From: Trametes villosa
Lineage: Eukaryota; Basidiomycota; Agaricomycetes; Polyporales; Polyporaceae
Direction: 5' to 3'
Assembly: GCA_002964805.2 (NCBI GenBank)
Contig: PUDQ02000010.1
Span: forward strand, 1,364,001 to 1,428,000
Length of the DNA: 64,000 nt
Shown here: positions 57,300-64,000 of the stretch, piece after piece
Numbering within the stretch: the stretch's first letter is position 1
How the letters are laid out: each line of letters opens with the position of its first letter
The notes under the pieces: model-generated
The model's database searches: none
Told to the model about the DNA's origin: nothing
The model's input: only the letters and a program-made list of their open reading frames with translations
Translations under genes and position numbers: made by a program

Positions 57300-59616
57300 A
57301 TGTCTCTCATTCCCCTCACGCCGCTGATATGCGCCGCGCTGGCTGCGGTCCTCTACAGGCTCTGGCGCGCCTGCCGCCGCGTACAGCGCAACGCCCTCCG
57401 CCACCTCCCCGGCCCAGAGAGCCCCAGCCGCCCGCTCGGCTTCGCCTGGCAGTTCTGGTCCACCGACCCGACCGAGCTCCACGAAGAGTGGGTCCGCGCC
57501 TACGGCCGCACCATCTCCTACCGCATCCTCTCCGACATCTGCTTGTTTACGATGGACACCAAGGCGCTCGCGCACATCCTCACGCACGACTCCGAGTTCC
57601 AGAAGCCTTACAAAGTGCGCACATACATCGCGGAGCTGGTCGGACTAGGTGTGCATTCTCCGCTGTGATCGGCTTTGTCGCGCGTGCTGAGTGCGGACGT
57701 CTCTGGAGGCACACTGTTAACTGAGGGTACGAACGCGCAAGCAGCCTCTCAATCTCATGCAAGGATATCGTTCTCACTATTGCCGTAGGCGAGCAGCACC
57801 GAAGACAAGTCAGTTCTATTCTTAGTTTCCATTCACGCCGCGTTCTGACCATCATGTTCAACACCAGAGAAGAGTTGTGGTGAGCACAGATAGTCAGCTT
57901 GTCCAACCACATAGAACTCAGAGGCGGCCCCCCAGAATCCAGCGTTCGGCCCCATGCAGATTCGGGAGTTCACGGACCTCTTCCTATCGAAGGCATGCCA
58001 AGTAAGTATCAACAGTGCCTGAATCCGCGAAGCTCCTCCGACATGACGTCCCAGCTGCGCGACATCCTCTCCCTCGAAGTCGCGATACACGGCAGCGTCG
58101 CCAAGGTCGACCTCTTCTCGTGGCTGCACAGAATGTCGCTAGACGTCATCTGTGAAGCAGGCAAGTTCCCAGCGTCCTCCATCAGTCAGGCCGTTCGATA
58201 TTGATAGTTCCCAACAGCGTTCGGCTATGATATTGGCACCCTCAATGTCGAGGCGCGATCCAACGAGCTATGCGACGCCTTCCGGCTTGTTGCGCAATCC
58301 GTGACCCGCATGTCGGTGTGGCCCATGCTCCGGTTCTTCTTCCCCATTCTCCGGATATTCGTACGTCACACTCTCTCGCTCTCACTTGCTCCGTCCATGC
58401 GGTCTGAACGGGTCCCCCACAGCCTGAAGAGCAGTCGCGCCGGTTCGCCAAGGCTCGGAAAGTCATGGGCGAGTTCGCGAGTATACGCATCGACGAGAAG
58501 AAGCGCGAGATGGAGGACAGCAAGATCGGCAAGCACGTCCGCCGCCGGAGAGGCGACTTCCTCACCCTCCTCGTCGAGGCGAACAACGGCTCCAGCCTGC
58601 CAGAAGGGCAGCGGCTGTCTGATGAGACTATTATTGATGGTACGTTCGGCCATCCCGAGCTTCCCGGCCTTGCTGACGTCCGCCGCAGAATGCAGAACGT
58701 ATGTAAACTCCGACGAGCTTCTCCAGGTGAGGACGTGCTAACATACCATGGGCAGTATCCTTGTCGCCGGACACGACACGACCGCGATCTCGCTCGCCTG
58801 GTTCTTCTACAACGTCGCGCTGTACCCTAAGATCCAAGAGAAGCTCCGGAACGAGCTGCTCACTATTTCGACGGACCACCCCACGATCGAGGAGCTCGGG
58901 TCGCTCCACTACCTCGACTGCGTCCTGCGCGAGGTCGTACGACTCTACCCCGTCCTCCCCTCGTCGCTCCGGGTCGCCACGGAGGACACGACCGTGCCGC
59001 TCAGCCAGCCCGTCAGCATCAACGGCCAGGCGCACGACCGAATCTGGTGCGCTTCCGCCTTTCTTTCACTTGTCTTATGCCGTGCGCTAACCCAATGTCA
59101 TGGTTGTAGGGTCGAGAAGGGCACGCCGATCGTGATCTCCATCCTTGCCATGAACCGCGACAAGTCTCTCTGGGGCGAAGACGCGTTCGAGTTCAAGTGC
59201 GTCGCACCACCCCGCACTCGCTGATCGTGCGTCGCAGTAGCTGACGCCCATTCGTAGGCCCGAGCGCTGGGACAGCCTCCCTGAGGCGGTTTCGAGCATC
59301 CCCGGCATCTGGGCGAACAACCTCACCTTCATGGGCGGCCAGCACGCATGTATCGGCTACAAGTTCTCGCTGAACGAGTGCGTACCCTCTCTTCCCCGCG
59401 CCGTTCTCCCTGCCTGCGAACGAATGCTGACAGACTCGCGCTTACAGGACGAAGGTGGCGGTGTTCACGCTCCTGCGCGCGTTCGAGTTCGAGCTCGGGC
59501 TGCCCGCGGAGGACGTCGGGCGGACGCCGACGATGCTCATGCGCCCCATGCGCCTGAGCGACCCCGACGCCGGCCCGCAGCTGCCCATGCTCGTGCGCCC
59601 CTACCGGCGAGATTAG
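57300..59616 (+). CDS. Cytochrome P450 monooxygenase
   Basis: A multi-exon gene from ATG at 57300 to TAG at 59614-59616. Exon 1 (57300..57648) gives an N-terminal anchor [20 protein letters not shown], a basic stop, and the hinge [13 protein letters not shown]. Later come [31 protein letters not shown], a helix F-G region with FPILRIF, helix [20 protein letters not shown], ExxR in [40 protein letters not shown] and heme loop [15 protein letters not shown], ending [14 protein letters not shown]. It is an ER-bound monooxygenase of a different family from the mirror-cluster P450s, with unknown substrate. A micro-exon of 10 nt before helix I (encoding ECR across the joins) is inferred from frame. 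The remnant at 42235-43074 is its nearest relative here. It converges on an alpha/beta hydrolase. Confidence 0.9.
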
Positions 59617-60554
59617 TCTCAGCGCTGGGGAGAGCAGTGCCCCGTCTCCCGTTGGTTCCCCCGATGTGCCTCGGAGCCGCCCTGCGCCTGGACGCTTGCC
59701 AGCGGCTGGGCGGAGGGCGGGATGGGGCGGGGTGGGGGCGCGCCCGGCCGGCCCATAGACTCAGGCTTCAGGCGAGGACTAGGCCCAGGGCCGCAGGACC
59801 CCGGTGCGATCGCGCGCGTCGACTGAGGACTAGGACGTACGGAGTACGTTAGTATTGTAACCTAATCAGCACCGTAGCCAGTACACTTAGCCATGTTTGT
59901 AGTTGTCTCGTACCCACCATCCAGATTCCGCACCGTCACGAGTACCAAGTAGAGTTTTCGCGATGTATCACGGTGCCTCGGTCGCTCGCGTTTCGGGTGC
60001 GTTTGTGAGCGGGCTGGGAGGCGGAGTGCCGCTTGGGGATGTGCGCGCGGGGAGATGTTGCGGAAGCGGTGGCGAGCGGTCCGCCTCGTCGGGGGGCGCG
60101 TGTCTACCATGATCTTCCCGCGTTTTAGCATTTGACGGTGGGACAATGTTTGTGAACGGCTGATCGTGCCGGCCGTTGTGCAGCGTTCAGTAGCATCGTG
60201 TTCTTTGCGGACCAAAATTGGCCAATACCGCGTTAAAAGCTCTGAGGGACCAAAATGTGCGCATGCAGGTGCAGGCTCAAAGATTCAATACGGTTAGCTC
60301 ATACACCTCCCTAAGATCACCAGTCACAAGCGAATCTAAGAGGCGCCACGATCGAGCACCATCCGTCCTACAAGGCCAGACTCCAGAGCGGCCGTCCATT
60401 CCATCCTCCAAAGACAAATCGTACATACACAACCACAACTCCCAAGCCAGGGCCCAGCACAGCAGCACCAGGCAGCACCACCCGGACACCGCGTAGACGC
60501 CAGCGCCCGGACGGGGACCCACATACACTCATACTCGGCCCGATCCGAGTCCCT
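59617..60554. other. Convergent spacer between P450 and alpha/beta hydrolase
   Basis: About 0.94 kb, holding both 3' ends. No gene recognised. Confidence 0.55.
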
Positions 60555-62046
60555 CTACAGGTTCGCGCGCAGGGGGGCGTTCGAGTCCCGCCGGCCAATG
60601 AGCACCTGCGCAATCGCCTCCCCGAGCCCCTCGGGGTTCTCCTGGAGCACCTGCGGTCCCCCACACGCCGGGTCAGCACCGCTCCGCGCACGTCGGAGAA
60701 CGCGATAAAGGAAGGAGGGGGCGACATACGAAATGGCCGGCGTCTGGGACCTTCTGCACAGAAGCGGGCGGGCGCACGCCCATCACGGACTGCGGGATGT
60801 ACTCCGGGCTGCAATTGCACGAGGGCGGTGGCGTTGCGGGCGCCAGTCGGGTACGAGGGGTGGTCAGCGAGGGGCCAATAACAGAAGACGCAAGGGGCGC
60901 GGACGCAGTGCGGGGAAGGGGCGCTCACATGAGGTCGGCCCGCTCGCCGAGGATGTAGTGGATGGGCACCGCGCGGTCGAGGGACTGAATGCGGTCGACA
61001 ACGACGTAGTAGACCTCATCTTGCGAGTATGCGCATCGCTCGTGGTCCTTGCTGCACGCGAGCGTGACTTTCGTCGTCGACTTCCCGTTGGCGTCTGGGA
61101 CAGATATCTCTCGGAGGCCGTAGCGCTAGAAGGAAGGGGGCGGTCAGATGTTGTGTCTCCGCATATATCGGGGTTGCTAGTGCCTGCGCACCACAAACAG
61201 CTCCCGCACACGCGGGTCCCACATCATCCAGGGGAAGCGTTCTTCGAAGTAGTCCCGGGCTTTCTCTTTGGAGTCCCAGCTGTCGCGTCGCTTCGAAATG
61301 GCCTTGTTCATTGCCTTCAAGGCGCCCTCGCGTTCCGCCAGGTTCGCGTTGTACACTTCTCTAGTGATGAGCGCAGGCTCGATGAGGATGATCGCCTCGT
61401 AGTGCACACTAGGCACTTCGTCTGCTATGGTTGACAGCATCCTATAAGCCAGAAGACCATCAGCGCTCGTCCTGTCATTCCACCGGGTGGCCTTACACGG
61501 CAGAGGTGCCGAGAGAGTGGCCGACGCCAACGAGTCTATGGCCGGCCAATATCCCCGAAGCTAGGAATGCCTTCAGACCATCGGCATACTCGTCCACAGC
61601 TGCACGCTCATAACGTCAGTGGCAGCACAGATAACAGATGCTTTTCGGCGGTAGTACTTACGGAGACCCACCGCGAGGTCCTTGAGCTGTGCTGCGTTGA
61701 GCACAGAAGCCTCTCCGTGGCTCTGCATATCAAACGCCCATGCCTCACGGAGCAGGGGTTTTCCCGTCGAAGGATCCTTCTGCAGGAACAAGTACTGGAT
61801 CGTCGGCTCCCATGCCTCCTTGTCTGTGGTGTGCCAAGCGCAATCCGTCGTGAGCGCGCGCCCACAAACGATAACAGGCAGCGGGCGGGGTGCAGACTCA
61901 CGAGAACCGGCGCAGTGGAAGAAGAGGGCCGTCACGCCGTCCGGGTTGCCTTTCTCGGGGCTGTAGCACTTGCCCACGAAGCGAAGCCCGCCCTGGACGC
62001 GGCGCGAGTGCTGCAGGGGGCTGACGGTCGTCGTGCGGTATGCCAT
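60555..62046 (-). CDS. Alpha/beta-hydrolase superfamily protein
   Basis: It starts MAYRTTTVSPLQHSRRVQGG, followed by VTALFFHCAGS (the oxyanion-region strand), WEPTIQYLFLQKDPSTGKP, AWAFDMQSHGEASVLN, and the nucleophile elbow LVGVGHSLGTSA with a serine in GxSxG context. A cap region VPSVHYEAIILIEPALITRE and FEERFPWMMWDPRVRELFV follows, then VPIHYILGERADLM carrying the probable acid, and KVPDAGHF with the catalytic histidine. It ends IAQVLIGRRDSNAPLRANL before TAG at 60555-60557. All triad elements are present, so it should be an active serine hydrolase (esterase, lipase or similar) of unknown substrate. No signal peptide is visible, so it is probably intracellular. At least seven short exons; joins around 60850-60960 were not fully resolved. 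It converges with the P450, and nothing shows that they act together. Confidence 0.88.
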
Positions 62047-63067
62047 GGTGTGCAGGCAGCTGTTAGTCCTGTCCTCTGTGACGTCGTGCGAAGGGCTCTG
62101 CGGTGTAGGTCGGAGGCTTGGGCGGCGACCTGTAGCACGTCGTGTGTTGCGACGGGTGTCCGGGTGTCGAGGCTGGGCCGGTACCCGCTGGCGTGATACT
62201 GGCAGAGTGGGAAGATGGCGGTCGGATCAGGGAGGATCACACTCGTGCCAGCCCTCGGCGCTCCTGAATCAGAATGGAGATGCGCAGCGTCTATGCTAAT
62301 TGTGTGGGCTTATCAAAGCTCCGCGTGCTCCTCGGAGATTGTACGGGGCGTTTGGTAGGCGCGTGCAAAGGAGATGCAATGTCGCGAAGATGGAGGTCGA
62401 AGCTAGAGCCCAGAGTACGATAGTATCGCTGCCTGTTTATGTTGATGATCCTTTGCGATCGAACAACGAACGCTCGATATTAGTAGCAGTGGCAGTGTTC
62501 TCAGCACCAGAATAGCGAATGCGGGGGAAGTAGGTTCGAATGAGCGCAACTTATTGAGCAGCTGCTACACAGTAGGCCGAGTGATCTCACAAATCCTAGT
62601 GCACCCCCGATCCCACATGAACACACGTTGAAAGAGTGCAAAACATACCTCTCCAAGATGCTCACTCCGTGATAGAACCACTGACCTACCTCGCGAACTC
62701 AACCACCGGAGAAAAACCAGATGTCTACTCAGAGAGCGATACAGCCTACAGCGGATGCTACACAGTTGTACATCTGAAGGAGCGGACAGTGGTTACATAA
62801 TAATACGCCAACAACACGATACACCAGATCGAACACGTAGAAGTACGCGGCCACGACCCCCACGCGCCGGCGGGGGCGGAACCCGAGGTGAGGAGTCCAT
62901 CGTGGCCCGGGGAAGCGCGGGTGGAGGGGAGAGGGTGGAAGGAAGTCGGGGGTGGGGATGTGGGAGAGGGAAGGTCGGGGCCGAGGGCAGTGGTGGCGGG
63001 TCGGGTGTAGGGAAGGCGGAGGGTGGCGCGCGGGAGGCGAGGACGAGGACGAGGACAAGGAAGCAGA
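62047..63067. other. Intergenic between the hydrolase and DUF6534 gene 6
   Basis: 1.0 kb; promoter of the hydrolase on one side and the 3' end of DUF6534 gene 6 on the other. Purine-rich near 62870-63060. No gene recognised. Confidence 0.5.
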
Positions 63068-64000
63068 TTACTTCCAGTCATGCCGGACCCCATGGTCCGA
63101 GCCGTACTCGAGCACCGAGTCCGCGCGCGCGGGCTCCGCGTCCCCGGGCCCGTCGAGGTACGTCTCCCGGGTGACCTTGACGTCGATGACCGTCTGCGTC
63201 GTGTTCACCTGTACGTCACACGGCGGTGGCGCGCGAGCGGGAGGATGAGGCGCGCGGCGTCGCGCTGCGGCTGTCCGGGGCACGCACCTTCTGCCGCCCG
63301 CCGAGGCGCGGCGACGCGGGCCCGAACTCGAGCGCGTGCGACGCGCGGTCGAGTGCGCGCGGGTCAATCACTTTGAGCCCGAACGAGCCTGTCTCGAAGC
63401 CCTCGAGGCCCTTGTCGATGAGGGAGCGTCGCGAGTTCAGGCTGTATGCGCAGTCAGACGTGGCTCTCTGGGGGAGGGCGCGGTGGGAGGCTTACACGGC
63501 GAGCAGGGAGTTCGCGTACACTGTTCCATTCGGTCAGTAATAGTCCACAGATCGCAGCGGATTGCGTGGAGACGTACTCTTCGTCGCTGGTACCGTGATC
63601 GCGGCCCAGATGAGGGTGTGCGAGGCCGCGATAGACTGCGCGCGTTCTGGTCAGTCGCGGGCCGGCGCGCCGGCCCACTGATGGAAAACGGAAGGGAACA
63701 CCTGTCACTCACGCAGATCAGAGCGGCGAGGGTGAGCACGCTGTTACGGGGAGCAGCCACAATCAGACTTCTTTCCTCTATGCCCTACCAAGAGGGAGGT
63801 TCGCGAGCGTACCTCGTGGACAGGCCTGGAAGGGAGACATTGTGTGGTTAGCGCCAGCGCTCGGGATGATGAAGGGGCATCATGGATTGGGAACGCGACG
63901 TACCAGTGTTGATCCCGTACACCATCAGGACATCGACCATCGAATCAGTCCTGTGTCGTGTTCGCAGCGTCAGTTAAAGGCTGTTTTGCGGGGAGACAAG
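63068..64000 (-). CDS. DUF6534-domain seven-helix membrane protein, gene 6 (3' part, cut by window edge)
   Basis: Only the C-terminal exons are inside the window. Reading from the edge on minus: DSMVDVLMVYGINTG, VLTLAALIC, SIAASHTLIWAAITVPATK, YANSLLAVLNSRRSLIDKG, LEGFETGSFGLKVIDPRALD, then after an intron VNTTQTVIDVKVTRETYLDG and a polar tail ending GSDHGVRHDWK before TAA at 63068-63070. The order and spacing match genes 2 and 5 (YTINTG, TLLANGINMGVAK, YANSLLAVLNSRDFL), so it belongs to the same branch. No lesion was seen in this part. The start lies beyond base 64000. Confidence 0.8.

Noticed and set aside
57114..57587. 157-codon minus frame at the start of the P450 at 57.3 kb
   Set aside because: Antisense of P450 exon 1 and its promoter.
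1..64000. Search for a scaffold-forming biosynthetic enzyme (PKS, NRPS, terpene synthase, UbiA prenyltransferase), rRNA or CRISPR arrays
   Set aside because: No characteristic motifs were seen on either strand, so the mirror cluster is described without a core enzyme.

Overview
The window is nuclear DNA from a filamentous basidiomycete, most likely a GC-rich wood-decay Agaricomycete. Protein genes are broken into many short exons by introns of about 45-75 nt with fungal GT-AG signals. There is a GH5 endoglucanase with a CBM1 cellulose-binding module, and an expansion of the DUF6534 membrane family, which I know as a mushroom-forming-fungus family. Gene models were built by hand-splicing; where a full exon set was summed, the total is an exact multiple of three.

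1-22 kb is a mirror-image gene cluster. The order is ICMT-like methyltransferase (-), cytochrome P450 (+), MFS efflux transporter (+), a single cyclopropane-fatty-acid-synthase-like methyltransferase (+) at the axis, then MFS (-), P450 (-), ICMT-like (+). All three arm genes exist twice as intact paralogues with the same exon plan, in inverted orientation. The content (two methyltransferase types, an oxygenase, an exporter) suggests a lipid or secondary-metabolite tailoring and export cluster, but no PKS, NRPS, terpene synthase or other scaffold enzyme was seen.

23.7-37.7 kb is mostly conserved and housekeeping: a DUF6534 gene, the GH5-CBM1 endoglucanase, a mitochondrial uL30-type ribosomal protein divergent from a four-BRCT Dpb11/Rad4-type replication-checkpoint scaffold, an intron-containing tRNA-Asp, and a PITH-domain protein.

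37.8-64 kb is an accessory region dominated by five more DUF6534 seven-helix genes at 37.9-40.2 (-), 45.5-47.7 (+), 48.2-50.3 (-), 51.2-53.6 (-) and 63.1 kb to the window edge (-). Their exons are so short that no long reading frame reveals them, and the region first looks like decayed DNA. Genes 2 and 5 belong to a direct segmental duplication about 13 kb apart that also includes upstream sequence. Between them lie an intact P450 (57.3-59.6 kb), a 5'-truncated relative of that P450 (42.2-43.1 kb), and an alpha/beta hydrolase (60.6-62.0 kb). Long AT-richer gaps hold no gene I could support.
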